This document shows positions 1 through 8,075 of a stretch of 64,000 nucleotides of DNA, in pieces (the first letter of the stretch is position 1; every line of letters starts with the position of its first letter). Position numbers and translations under genes: made by a program. Source of the stretch: Kitasatospora sp. NA04385. GTDB lineage: Bacteria; Actinomycetota; Actinomycetes; Streptomycetales; Streptomycetaceae. The stretch covers positions 7,241,603 through 7,305,602 of the forward strand of contig NZ_CP054919.1 of NCBI RefSeq assembly GCF_013364235.1, written 5' to 3'. The notes beneath the pieces were generated by a model. The model was not told the DNA's origin. It was given only the letters and a program-made list of their open reading frames with translations, and did no database searches.

Positions 1-811
1 CGTCGGTCGGCAGGCCGTCGAGCGCGGCGGAGAGGTAGCCGGCGACGAAGGCGTCACCGGCGCCGATGCTGTCGGTCACCGTGGTGGGCACGGCCGCCCG
101 GTGCCGGCTGCGGCCGGGCGTGTGGGCGCTGGCGCCGGCCGCCCCGGCGGTGACCACGACTTCGGCCGCGCCGCCGGCCAGCAGCTCCGCGACCGGGTCC
201 GCCGCGTCGGTGAGCAGGTCGAGCTCGTCCTCGGAGGCGAAGACGGTGTCGACCAGCGGGAGCAGCTCCCGCAGCGCGGCCGCCGCGTCGGCCCTGCTCC
301 AGAGCCGGGCGCGGTAGTTGACGTCCAGGCTGACCCGGGCGCCGGTGGCGCGGGCCGTGCGGGCGGCGGCCAGGACGGCCGCCCCGGCGGTGTCGGACAG
401 CGCGGGGGTGATGCCGGTGAGGTGCACGAGGCCGGGCGCGCAGGCGGTGACGGCCGCTTCGGCCTCCGCGGCGGTGAGCGCGGCTCCGGCCGAGCCGCGG
501 CGGTGGTAGCTGACCCGGGTGATGTCGTGGGCGGCCCGGTCGAAGGCGATGAAGCCGGTGGCGGCGTCGGGCGCGGTGCGGGCGTACCGGAGGCCGACGC
601 CTTCGGCGCGCAGCGTCCGCAGGACGAGTTCGCCCGGCTGGTCGGCGCCGACCGCGCCCAGCCAGTGGGCCTCGTGGCCCAGCCGGGCGAGGCCGATGGC
701 GACGTTGCTCTCCGAACCGGCGATGGAGAGCTCGGCCGGGCCGCCGAGCCGCAGCGGCGCCGCGGTGCGCAGGGCGGCCATGGTCTCGCCGATGGTCAGG
801 ACGCCGCTCAT
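1..811 (-). CDS. PfkB-family sugar kinase (2-keto-3-deoxy-aldonate type), C-terminus cut by window edge
   Basis: Cytoplasmic ATP-dependent carbohydrate kinase of the PfkB/ribokinase family. Given the KDPG aldolase it overlaps, the likely job is phosphorylation of a 2-keto-3-deoxy sugar acid to the 6-phosphate. About 270 residues are visible: the N-terminal AGSESNVAIGLARLG (about residues 31-45) and the C-terminal signature GAGDAFVAGYL (about 250-260), which carries the catalytic Asp. Only the last few tens of residues lie beyond position 1. The ATG at 811 overlaps the aldolase stop (ATGA), so the pair is translationally coupled. The family is clear; the exact sugar is inferred from context. 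Confidence 0.88.
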   Translation of the reverse strand, partial: MSGVLTIGETMAALRTAAPLRLGGPAELSIAGSESNVAIGLARLGHEAHWLGAVGADQPGELVLRTLRAEGVGLRYARTAPDAATGFIAFDRAAHDITRVSYHRRGSAGAALTAAEAEAAVTACAPGLVHLTGITPALSDTAGAAVLAAARTARATGARVSLDVNYRARLWSRADAAAALRELLPLVDTVFASEDELDLLTDAADPVAELLAGGAAEVVVTAGAAGASAHTPGRSRHRAAVPTTVTDSIGAGDAFVAGYLSAALDGLPTD

Positions 812-1455
812 CGGACCGCCTCCCCGGCGGCGCCCGCGTGCCCGACGGCGCGGAGCAGTCCGGCCGCCCGTCCGGCGAGCGCGTCGAGCGGGCCGCCCCG
901 CCCGGCGTCGCCGAGCAGGGGCGAGCCGACCCCGACGGCCCGTGCTCCGGCGTCGAGGTAGCGGGGCGCGGCCTGCGCGTCGATGCCGCCGACGGCGATC
1001 AGCGGCGCGTCGGGCAGGGGGGTGAGCAGGTCGCGGAGGTAGCCGGGGCCGTGGGCCGAGGCGGGGAAGATCTTCACGGCGGCGGCCCCGAGGGCGAGCG
1101 CGGCGGCGACCTCGGTGGGGGTGAGGGCGCCGCAGAGCAGCGGGAGGCCGAGGCCGACGGTGCGGTGGGCGCCGGGGGTGACGCCGGGGGTGACGGTGAA
1201 CGAGGCGCCCGCGTCGGCGGCGAGTTCGGCGTGCGCGACGGTGAGCACGGTGCCCGCGCCGATCAGCACGTGCGGCGGGGCCTCCGCGCGGACGGCGGCG
1301 ATCGCGTGCAGCGCGCCGGGTGTGGTCAGCGAGATTTCCACCGCGGTGATGCCAGCCTCGACGAGGGTGCGGACGCACTCGACGGCAAGGGGGCCGCTGT
1401 CCGCGCGGACGATGGCCAGGATCTTGCGGCGGGTGAGTTCGGCGAGCAGGTCCAT
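808..1455 (-). CDS. KDPG/KDPGal aldolase (2-dehydro-3-deoxy-phosphogluconate aldolase)
   Basis: Class I aldolase that splits 2-keto-3-deoxy-6-phospho-aldonate into pyruvate and glyceraldehyde 3-phosphate, the last step of Entner-Doudoroff-type routes. The 215-residue length fits the family. The general base Glu is in VEISLTT (E40), GAGTVLT follows near 67, and the Schiff-base Lys is in VKIFPAS (K128). The phosphate-binding AVGGI segment is near the C-terminus. It lies 5' of and overlaps the kinase, and it is divergent from the dehydratase operon starting at 1567, so the intervening 110 bases probably hold a shared control region. Confidence 0.92.
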   Translation of the reverse strand: MDLLAELTRRKILAIVRADSGPLAVECVRTLVEAGITAVEISLTTPGALHAIAAVRAEAPPHVLIGAGTVLTVAHAELAADAGASFTVTPGVTPGAHRTVGLGLPLLCGALTPTEVAAALALGAAAVKIFPASAHGPGYLRDLLTPLPDAPLIAVGGIDAQAAPRYLDAGARAVGVGSPLLGDAGRGGPLDALAGRAAGLLRAVGHAGAAGEAVR

Positions 1456-1566
1456 GGGTTCCTCGGATGGTCAGGGGGTTCCTCGCACCCCGGCTTCGGT
1501 GGATGCTACTTTCACAATCCGCGATAGCCAAGTCATAATATGGATCACACAATCACTGGAGCCGCT
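1456..1566. promoter_or_regulatory. Divergent control region between aldolase/kinase and dehydratase operons
   Basis: This A+T-richer stretch in very G+C-rich surroundings holds CCGCGATAGCCAAG (about 1519-1532) followed by ATATGGATCACAC (about 1538-1550). Read on the other strand, the first element is TGGCTATCGCGG. The upstream region of the GH16 gene has TGGCTATTGCGG, and the transporter promoter shares TATATGGATC. A GGAG Shine-Dalgarno at 1557-1560 supports the ATG at 1567. Control by the nearby IclR protein is inferred. Confidence 0.5.
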
Positions 1567-2724
1567 ATGCGCCTTACCGAGGTGAAGACCTTCATCCTCA
1601 AACAGCCCGTCGACCGGCCCTACGCGGCGGAGGACGGCGAACGACCCGCCGAAACCGGCTACTTCACCCGCCCGCCCTGGCGCAGCCTCTACTCCGCCCG
1701 GATGGAGACCCTGCTGATCCGCCTCACCACCGACGACGGCCACCAGGGCTGGGGCGAGGCGCTCGCCCCGGTCGCGCCCGAGGTGGCCGGGGCGATCGTG
1801 GACCGGATGCTCGGCCCCTGGCTGACCGGCCGCGACCCGCGCGCGGTCCGCCCGCTGTGGGACGCCATGCGCGACCTGATGCGCGAGCGCGGCCACCTGA
1901 CCGGCCACCAGGCCGACGCGATGGCCGGTCTCGACATCGCCCTGTGGGACCTGCTCGGCCGGGTCACCGGCCTGCCGGTGGCCCAACTCCTCGGCGGCGG
2001 GTACCGCACCGAGATCCCCGGGTACGTCTCCGGGCTGGCCGAGCCCACCGACGAGCGCCGCGCCGCGCTGGCGGCCCGGCTGGCCGCCGAGGGCGCCACC
2101 ACGATCAAGCTCGCCGCCGGGCAGGGCGTCGAGGCGGACCTCGCCACCTACGACGCGGTCGCCGCCGCGGCCCCCGGCGTCCGGATCGCCCTGGACGCCC
2201 ACTGGGTCTACTCGTTGGCCGACGCGCTCCGGCTGGGCCGCGAACTCGACCGCCGCGGCGCGCTGTTCTTCGAGGCCCCGATCGCCCCCGAGGACGTCGA
2301 GGGCCACCGCGAGCTGGCCGGACGGATCGCCACCCCCGTCGCCGTCGGCGAATGCCTGCGCAACCGCTACGAGTTCCGCGACTGGATCACCCGCCGGGCG
2401 TTGCGCGTCGCCCAGCCGGACGTGGCCCGCACCGGCCTCACCGAGGCCACCGCGGTCGCCGCGCTCGCCGACGCCCACCACGTCCCGGTCGCCTACCACC
2501 ACTCGGTCGGCCTCGGGATCGCCCTGGCCGCCGGACTGCACGCCTCCGCCGCCACCGCCGACTGCCCGTTCTTCGAGTACCAGCCGACCCCGCTGCCCTA
2601 CGCCCAGCGCATCCTGCGCACCCCGATCACCGCCGGTCCGTCCGGCTTCACCCTGCCCGACGGCCCCGGCCTGGGCATCGAGATCGACACCGAGACCGTC
2701 GAACGCCTCGCCGAGGAGAGCTGA
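1567..2724 (+). CDS. Mandelate racemase/muconate lactonizing (enolase superfamily) sugar-acid dehydratase or cycloisomerase
   Basis: Enolase-superfamily enzyme, probably abstracting the alpha-proton of an aldonate or anhydro-aldonate to give a 2-keto-3-deoxy acid. From ATG 1567 it has 385 residues. Lys in TTIKLAAG (K181) is the catalytic base position. Metal ligands are D210 (LDAHW), E236 (FFEAPIA) and E262 (VAVGECL), and the His base lies in YHHSVGLG (about 311-312). An in-frame ATG at 1540 is possible, but only 1567 has a well-spaced GGAG. It heads an operon with the aldolase-like and SDR genes. The substrate is unknown: gluconate, galactonate or 3,6-anhydrogalactonate are candidates. Confidence 0.85.
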   Translation: MRLTEVKTFILKQPVDRPYAAEDGERPAETGYFTRPPWRSLYSARMETLLIRLTTDDGHQGWGEALAPVAPEVAGAIVDRMLGPWLTGRDPRAVRPLWDAMRDLMRERGHLTGHQADAMAGLDIALWDLLGRVTGLPVAQLLGGGYRTEIPGYVSGLAEPTDERRAALAARLAAEGATTIKLAAGQGVEADLATYDAVAAAAPGVRIALDAHWVYSLADALRLGRELDRRGALFFEAPIAPEDVEGHRELAGRIATPVAVGECLRNRYEFRDWITRRALRVAQPDVARTGLTEATAVAALADAHHVPVAYHHSVGLGIALAAGLHASAATADCPFFEYQPTPLPYAQRILRTPITAGPSGFTLPDGPGLGIEIDTETVERLAEES

Positions 2725-2727
2725 CCC

Positions 2728-3684
2728 GTGCCCCCCACCCACACCCCCACCGGGCTGGTGCCCATCCTCGCCACGCCCTTCGACGACCGCGGCGCGCTCG
2801 ACCTGCTCTCGCTGCGCACCCTGGTCGAGTTCCAGCTGGCGGCCGGCGCGGACGGGCTGGCCGTCTTCGGCATGGCCAGCGAGGGCTTCGCCCTCACCGC
2901 CGAGGAGCGCCGGGTGATCCTGCGCGAGGTCCGCACCGTGGCCGGACCGCAGGTCCCGCTGGTCGCGGGCGTCAACGGCACCGGCACGGTGGTCGCCGTC
3001 GAGCAGGCCCGGCTCGCCGCGGACGGCGGCGCCGACCAGCTGATGGTCCTGCCGCCGTTCCTCGCGAAGCCGAACCGCCAGCAGGTCATCGACTTCTACG
3101 GCGAGCTCGCCGGTGCCACCGCCGCCACCGTGATGGTGCAGGACGCGCCCGGGGTCACCGGCGTCGCCGTCGACGCCGCCGCGATCGGCGTGCTGGCCGG
3201 CGTCCCCGGCATCACCTCGGTCAAGGTGGAGGCCCCGCCCACCCCGGTGAAGATGGCCGCGGTGGCCGCCGCCGCCGGCCCGGGGTTCGCCGTCCTCGGC
3301 GGCCTCAACGCGGCCGCGCTGTGCGAGGAGTACGACAACGGCAGCGTGGGCACCATGCCCGCCTGCGAGTTCACCGACCTGCTGCGGCCCGTCCTCGACG
3401 ACCTGGCCGCCGGACGGCGGGCCGCCGCCCGGGCCGGCTTCACCCGGCTGCTGCCGCTGATCCACCTCGGCATGCGCCCCGGGCAGGCGTGGGCGGTGCA
3501 CAAGGAGGTGCTCCGCCGCCGCGGGGTGATCGCCTCCGCCGCGGTCCGGCTGCCCGCGCAGGAGCTGGACCCGCTGACCGCCCGGGCGCTGGACGAGGTC
3601 CTGGCCGACCTGGAGCTGGTGCCCGCGTCCGGCCGGGTGCCGGCCGGGCGGCGCGCGGCCGAGGAGCGGGAGAGCGTCGGATGA
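2728..3684 (+). CDS. DapA/N-acetylneuraminate lyase family aldolase or dehydratase
   Basis: TIM-barrel Schiff-base enzyme of the DHDPS/NAL superfamily, 318 residues, GTG start behind GAGGAGAG. The substrate-binding turn GMASEGF is at 48-54, and the Schiff-base Lys is in TSVKVEAPP (about K166). In biosynthetic DapA the catalytic Tyr sits in a Y-x-x-P context; here the matching segment reads VQDAPG with no Tyr, so lysine biosynthesis is unlikely. A role as 2-keto-3-deoxy-aldonate aldolase or dehydratase beside the kinase and KDPG aldolase would give a branched pathway. It lies 3 bases after the dehydratase and overlaps the SDR start (ATGA). Confidence 0.82.
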   Translation: MPPTHTPTGLVPILATPFDDRGALDLLSLRTLVEFQLAAGADGLAVFGMASEGFALTAEERRVILREVRTVAGPQVPLVAGVNGTGTVVAVEQARLAADGGADQLMVLPPFLAKPNRQQVIDFYGELAGATAATVMVQDAPGVTGVAVDAAAIGVLAGVPGITSVKVEAPPTPVKMAAVAAAAGPGFAVLGGLNAAALCEEYDNGSVGTMPACEFTDLLRPVLDDLAAGRRAAARAGFTRLLPLIHLGMRPGQAWAVHKEVLRRRGVIASAAVRLPAQELDPLTARALDEVLADLELVPASGRVPAGRRAAEERESVG

Positions 3685-4403
3685 GCCGCGCCGTGCTGCT
3701 GATCGGCAGCTCCTCCCCGATCGGACGGGCGATCGCCGAGGCGTTCGTCCGGGGCGGCGACCGGGTGGTCGGGGTCAGCGTCGAGCCCGACCCGAACCCC
3801 GCGCTCGCCGACACCCTGGTCCTGGACGCGGGCACCCCCGAGGGCGCGGAGCGGGCGGTGGCCCGCACCGTCGACCTGCTCGGCGGCCTGGACGTGCTGG
3901 TCCTGGCGGCGGCCGTGATGGCGCCGGGACGGGCCCACGAGATCGACCCCGAGCAGTGGCGCGCCGCCCTGGACAACACCCTGGACACCGCCTTCTTCCC
4001 GGCCGCCGCCGCCCTGCGGGTGCTGCCCGCCGGCGGGGCGGTCGTCGCGGTCGGCTCGGTCAACGCGACCCTGGCCGCCCCCTGGCTGCCCGGGTACGCG
4101 GCGGCCAAGGCGGGCGTCGAGGGACTGGTGCGCCAACTGGCCCTGGACTACGGGCCGCGGGGCATCCGGGTCAGCGCGGTGGCACCCGGCATGATCGGCA
4201 ACGAACAGCTGCCGCACGTCGCCGACGGCTACCCGCTGGGCCGGGTGGGCCGCCCGGAGGAGGTCGCCGAGGCGGTGCTCTTCCTGGCCGGGGCCGCCTT
4301 CGTCACGGGCGTCGTGCTCCCCGTCGACGGCGGCCTGTCCATCGCCTCCCCCGCCGCCTTCCTCCGCCCCGACCTGCGGGCCCGCCTCTACGACGGAGCC
4401 TGA
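3681..4403 (+). CDS. Short-chain dehydrogenase/reductase (SDR)
   Basis: NAD(P)-dependent oxidoreductase, 240 residues, start chosen at the ATG overlapping the upstream stop. The Rossmann glycine motif is in LIGSSSPIGRAIAEA (residues 7-21). Catalytic Ser is in GSVNATL (S126), and the YxxxK pair is Y139/K143 in GYAAAKAG. The C-terminal PVDGGLSIAS is typical of classical SDRs. In this operon it could oxidise the incoming sugar to a lactone, with the SMP-30 protein then opening the lactone, or reduce a keto intermediate. The exact reaction is not readable from sequence. Confidence 0.88.
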   Translation: MSRAVLLIGSSSPIGRAIAEAFVRGGDRVVGVSVEPDPNPALADTLVLDAGTPEGAERAVARTVDLLGGLDVLVLAAAVMAPGRAHEIDPEQWRAALDNTLDTAFFPAAAALRVLPAGGAVVAVGSVNATLAAPWLPGYAAAKAGVEGLVRQLALDYGPRGIRVSAVAPGMIGNEQLPHVADGYPLGRVGRPEEVAEAVLFLAGAAFVTGVVLPVDGGLSIASPAAFLRPDLRARLYDGA

Positions 4404-4501
4404 CCGCCACCCGGTGCCCCGCCCGCTCGCCCGCCACGAGCGGCCGGGGCACCGGCACGCCCACCGAACCGACCTCACGGCCCGCCCATCCCGCCCCCGG
4501 C

Positions 4502-4800
4502 CGCGAAGACCGCCCGGCGCGCGGCGGGGCCGGTTTACCTTTCCCCGTGCCTCCGACGCTCCGCGCAGCGGCGCCTTTCCGCCTCAGCCCCCGATGGGCG
4601 GTGGGGCTGGCTCCCGGCCGCCGGGCACCCCGTGAGACCTTTCCCTCCCCAGCTCCGATGCCCCGCGCAGCGGCACGCCCGGGCGTCAGCCCTCGGTCGC
4701 GAAGGCCGCCCGGTGCGCGGCGGGGCCGGGCTCGCTTTCCCTCGTGCCTCCAGCGCTCCGCGCAGCGGCGCCTCCTCGCCTCAGCCCCCGGCGGGGAGTA
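4502..4800. repeat. Imperfect ~98-bp tandem repeats in the intergenic region
   Basis: The stretch from about 4502 to 4600 recurs almost in full at about 4698 to 4800. Shared blocks include CGCGAAGRCCGCCCGG, GCGCGGCGGGGCCGG, GCTCCGCGCAGCGGCGCC and CCTCAGCCCCC. A diverged middle copy (about 4601-4697) keeps GCTCCGATGCCCCGCGCAGC. The last copy runs into the 3' end of the SMP-30 gene (stop at 4781). The repeats lie between convergent genes and contain no credible gene. Base count and start points are by eye. Confidence 0.65.
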
Positions 4801-5662
4801 GTGCCCGGTGGGCGGCGGGGCCGGTGACGCCGACGTTCAGGGTGTATGTCCAGCCGGAGGCGTCCTCGCCTTCGACGGTCGCCGTGGTGATCACCAGGTG
4901 CGGGCCGACGAAGGCGCAGGCGGTGGGGCGGGAGCAGGGCATCGCCACCCGGCGCAGTTCGGTGCCGTCCGGGGCGAGCCGGACCACCAGGGCGGCGTCC
5001 CACAGCGCCACCCACAGGCAGCCCTCCTCGTCGACGGCCAGGCCGTCGGGGAGCCCCTGCGGGACGGGCAGCGGGGGGCCGTCGGGCCGGGGCGGGCCGG
5101 GCCGGTCGGTGCGCAGGCGGTGGATGAGGCGGCGGCCGGTGTCGACCACGTACGCCCGGGTGCCGTCGGGGCTCCAGCCGATGCCGTTGGCCGCGAGCAT
5201 GCCGTCGAGCAGGACGGCGGGCGTGCCGTCCGGGCCGAGCAGGTGCAGGCGGGCGACCGGTTCCAGCGGGCGGCGGTGGCCGATGGAGCCGACCCAGAGG
5301 CGGCCCCGCGGGTCGACGGCGCCGTCGTTGAGCCGCGCCGGGCCGGGTTCGGCCTCCGGCCGGGCGACCACGGGGGCGGCGCCGGGCGGGGTGCCGGGCC
5401 GCCAGCGGACGACCGCGCCGCCGAGCGCCACCAGCCAGTCGTCGCCGTCCGCGACCCGCACGGCGCAGCCGGTCTCGCCGGGGAACTCGGCCAGCAGCAC
5501 GGGCGCGCTCAGCACCTCGTCCGCGTCGGGGCGGGCGTCGGCCCGCCACAGGCGGCCGGCCACCAGGTCGACCCAGCTGAGGGTCGAGGTCGCGGCGTCC
5601 AGCCGGGGCGACTCGCCGAGGCGGGTGCGGGGCAGCCCGGTGCGGCGCAGCGGCGGGGTCAC
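4781..5662 (-). CDS. SMP-30/gluconolactonase/LRE-family lactonase
   Basis: Six-bladed beta-propeller lactonase, 293 residues, predicted to hydrolyse an aldonolactone to the free acid in the cytoplasm. The metal-site Glu is near the start in LGESPRLDA (E17). Other signatures are RLNDGAVDPRGRLWVGS, AANGIGWSPDG with the metal Asn, and LPDGLAVDEEG with the metal Asp. The GTG at 5662 overlaps the IclR stop (GTGA), so regulator and lactonase are co-translated. It fits between the SDR and the dehydratase in an oxidative sugar route. Confidence 0.9.
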   Translation of the reverse strand: MTPPLRRTGLPRTRLGESPRLDAATSTLSWVDLVAGRLWRADARPDADEVLSAPVLLAEFPGETGCAVRVADGDDWLVALGGAVVRWRPGTPPGAAPVVARPEAEPGPARLNDGAVDPRGRLWVGSIGHRRPLEPVARLHLLGPDGTPAVLLDGMLAANGIGWSPDGTRAYVVDTGRRLIHRLRTDRPGPPRPDGPPLPVPQGLPDGLAVDEEGCLWVALWDAALVVRLAPDGTELRRVAMPCSRPTACAFVGPHLVITTATVEGEDASGWTYTLNVGVTGPAAHRALLPAGG

Positions 5663-6486
5663 CCCGCGGACTCGGCGACGGCGGCCGCCGGCCGGGGCTG
5701 CGGTGCGCGGGTGACGGAGAAGCCGAGGCCGACGGAGAGCTCGTCGGCGGCCTCGATGACCGTCAGCGCCCACTCCTGGCGCCGGTTGGGCAGGTCGAGT
5801 TCGGACAGCGGGCCGCTGAGCGACAGGGCGGCGACCACGTTGCCGCCGCGGCCGCGGATCGGGGCGGCGACGCAGGCCCGGCCGAAGGCCAGCTCCTCGA
5901 CCTCGGTGGCGCAGCCGCGGCTGCGGACCTCGGCGAGCGCGTCCTCCATCGCACCGAGGTCGGTGAGGGTGTGCGGGGTGTAGGCGTCGGCCCGGCCCTC
6001 GGCGTAGTAGCCGCGGACGTAGGCCGGGTCGAGTTCGGCGAGGACGGCCTTGCCCATGCCGGTGGCGTGCAGGGGAGCGGTGCGGCCGGCCATGGTGAAG
6101 TTCTTGGGGGCCCGCGCGCCCTCGAAGTTGCACAGGTAGAACAGCTGGTCGTCGCGGAACTCGGCGAGGTTGACGCCGAGCCCGGTGCTCTGGGCGAGGT
6201 TCTGGGCGATCTGCCGGGCGGTGCGGAACAGCGGGGAGCTGTTGAGGGCGACCGAGCCGAGCGTGACCGCCGTCGGGCCGAGCCGGTAGAGCCCGGTGCG
6301 GGCGTCCTGGACGACGAAGCCGAGGCGGTCGAGCGAGGCGACCATCCGGGAGACGGTCGACTGGCCCAGTCCGGTCCGGGCGCAGAGTTCGGAGATGCGC
6401 AGTTCGCTGTCCTCGTCGGAGAAGCAGAGCAGCAGTGACATGGCGCGTTCGACGGCCTGGGTACCGGCCCCGGATTCGGTGGTCAT
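5659..6486 (-). CDS. IclR-family transcriptional regulator
   Basis: 275-residue regulator: N-terminal winged helix-turn-helix (about 10-75, with LRISELCARTGLGQSTVSRM as the helix-turn-helix) and the C-terminal IclR effector domain (about 90-255, with GMGKAVLAEL and CVAAPIRGRGGNVVAAL). The ATG at 6486 is preceded by AAGGAGGG at ideal spacing and is preferred over an in-frame start 21 codons upstream. It is surrounded by the sugar-acid genes and is the only specific regulator in this block, so it probably controls them in response to a pathway acid. Confidence 0.92.
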   Translation of the reverse strand: MTTESGAGTQAVERAMSLLLCFSDEDSELRISELCARTGLGQSTVSRMVASLDRLGFVVQDARTGLYRLGPTAVTLGSVALNSSPLFRTARQIAQNLAQSTGLGVNLAEFRDDQLFYLCNFEGARAPKNFTMAGRTAPLHATGMGKAVLAELDPAYVRGYYAEGRADAYTPHTLTDLGAMEDALAEVRSRGCATEVEELAFGRACVAAPIRGRGGNVVAALSLSGPLSELDLPNRRQEWALTVIEAADELSVGLGFSVTRAPQPRPAAAVAESAG

Positions 6487-6696
6487 GACCCTCCTTGGTC
6501 GGGCGCGGCACTCTCGGCTGCGCCATCGGCTATCCACGAGTTGCAACACGCTTGCATATCATGAGTGCCGCCCGGGTGCCACCGCGGAGCCCGGCCAGCG
6601 GCGGCCGCCCCGCCGCCCGGGGCGGGCGGCGGGGCGGTGCGGGTGCGGGCGGTGGTGCCGGGCGGTGTGGTGCCCGAGGGCGGCGGCGGGGCAGGC
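6487..6696. promoter_or_regulatory. Upstream region of the IclR gene with TTGCA repeats
   Basis: GTTGCAACACGCTTGCATATC lies at about 6540-6560, in a local drop in G+C. It contains two TTGCA words 11 bases apart and the inverted pair TGCAA/TTGCA. The same TTGCA-N6-TTGC spacing is seen upstream of the GH16 gene. This is probably the IclR autoregulatory site. The rest, to 6696, is a short G+C-rich spacer after the binding-protein gene. Confidence 0.45.
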
Positions 6697-8007
6697 TCAG
6701 GGGTTCTGGGCGAGCACGTCCTGGACCTTCTTCCGCAGCTCGTTCAGCCCGGCCTGCACCCCGCTCTGCCCGGCGAGGATCGCGGCGACGCCGTCGCCTA
6801 TCGCGGTGTCGATCTGCGCGTAGGCCGAGAGCCGGTCCCAGGCCGCGGCCCGGGAGTGGTCGGCGATCTCGGTCCGGAACAGGGTCTGGAAGGTGTCCTG
6901 GGCCAGGCCGGGGACCTGGGCGGCGACGGTGGCGTCGGCGGGCGCCAGCGCCGACTGCTGGTAGAGCGCGGTGGCCGCACCCAGGTCACCGGCGACGTAG
7001 GCGATGAAGTCCTTGCTGGTCCGCTCGCCCTTGCCCGAGCTGCAGAACAGGCCGCTGCCCCAGAACCGGTTGAAGGACGGCGCGCCCTTGACCTGCGGCC
7101 GCTGCAACGGGCGGACGGCCGAGGCCAGTTCGGCGCTGCCGCCGTTGGTGGTGACGAACTTCCGGGCCAGCGGGGCGTCGTCGTACAGCACGGCCTGGCC
7201 GCGGGCGAACAGGATGCGCGCGTCGCCGCGGGCCACCCCGGACTTGATCAGCCCGGCGTCCTGCAACTGCTTGTACCAGGTGACGGCGGCCACCGACTCG
7301 GCGTCACCGATGGTCACCTTGCGGTCGTCGGTGACCACCGGGCTGCCCCAGCCCCACATCCAGTGGACGGCGTCCTTGAGGTCCGGGTTCTTCGTGACGG
7401 CGGCGTACGGGATGAGCTTGGCGTCCTGCTTCTTGATCCGTTCCAGGGCGGCGGAGAAGTCCTCCACGCTCAGCCCGGCCCGCAGGCCGACCTGGTCGGC
7501 GATCCGGCCGTCGCCGACCAGGCCGATGCCGGAGGCGTTGACCGGCAGGTAGTGGAGCTTGCCGTCGATCCGCAGCGAGTCGATGATCCGGCTGGGCAGG
7601 CTCATCCCGGCGGCCAGGTCGGAGACGTCCGCGAGGATGCCGGTGGGCACCAGGACCTGCCAGGGCCCGGCCTGGCCGACCCCGGCGAAGTCGCCGGATC
7701 TCGCCGCCAGCGCCAGCTGGGTGGACGCCTGGTCGTACGGGTAGATCACCGGCTTGACGCTCTTGCCGCTCTTCTTCTGCCAGCCGTCCACGGCGGCCTG
7801 CCAGGCCGCCTTCTGCGACTCCTCACCGAGGACGTTGTTGTAGAAGTTGATGGTGCCGATGTCGGTGGCACCGCCGGCCGAGGAGGTGCCGGGGGCGGGC
7901 GTCGAACAGCCGGCCAGGCCGGCGGCGCCGAGGACGCCGAGCGCGCCGAAGCCGGCGAGCAGGCCGCGGCGGGACAGCGGCCGGTGGGTGTCGGGGGTGA
8001 GGGACAT
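6697..8007 (-). CDS. Sugar ABC transporter substrate-binding lipoprotein
   Basis: Extracellular solute-binding protein (family 1) of a carbohydrate ABC importer, 436 residues, anchored outside the membrane. The N-terminus has a twin-arginine SRRGLLAGF followed by a hydrophobic stretch and lipobox LAGC, so Tat export and lipidation are likely. The mature part begins with a Ser/Gly/Pro-rich linker and continues with a MalE/UgpB-like fold. AGGAG precedes the ATG at 8007. It is the third gene of the transporter operon, after two permeases. The ligand is probably an oligosaccharide released by the nearby GH16-type enzyme. Confidence 0.9.
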   Translation of the reverse strand: MSLTPDTHRPLSRRGLLAGFGALGVLGAAGLAGCSTPAPGTSSAGGATDIGTINFYNNVLGEESQKAAWQAAVDGWQKKSGKSVKPVIYPYDQASTQLALAARSGDFAGVGQAGPWQVLVPTGILADVSDLAAGMSLPSRIIDSLRIDGKLHYLPVNASGIGLVGDGRIADQVGLRAGLSVEDFSAALERIKKQDAKLIPYAAVTKNPDLKDAVHWMWGWGSPVVTDDRKVTIGDAESVAAVTWYKQLQDAGLIKSGVARGDARILFARGQAVLYDDAPLARKFVTTNGGSAELASAVRPLQRPQVKGAPSFNRFWGSGLFCSSGKGERTSKDFIAYVAGDLGAATALYQQSALAPADATVAAQVPGLAQDTFQTLFRTEIADHSRAAAWDRLSAYAQIDTAIGDGVAAILAGQSGVQAGLNELRKKVQDVLAQNP

Positions 8008-8075
8008 CGCTGCTCCTGGGGAACGGGGGAGTGAGGGAGGGGTGGGGCGGGAGGAGGGTGCGGGCGGGCGGGTGG

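Noticed and set aside
1471..3501. A 676-codon minus-strand open frame
   Set aside because: Antisense shadow of the dehydratase and DapA-like genes, whose catalytic residues are all in the plus-strand frames.
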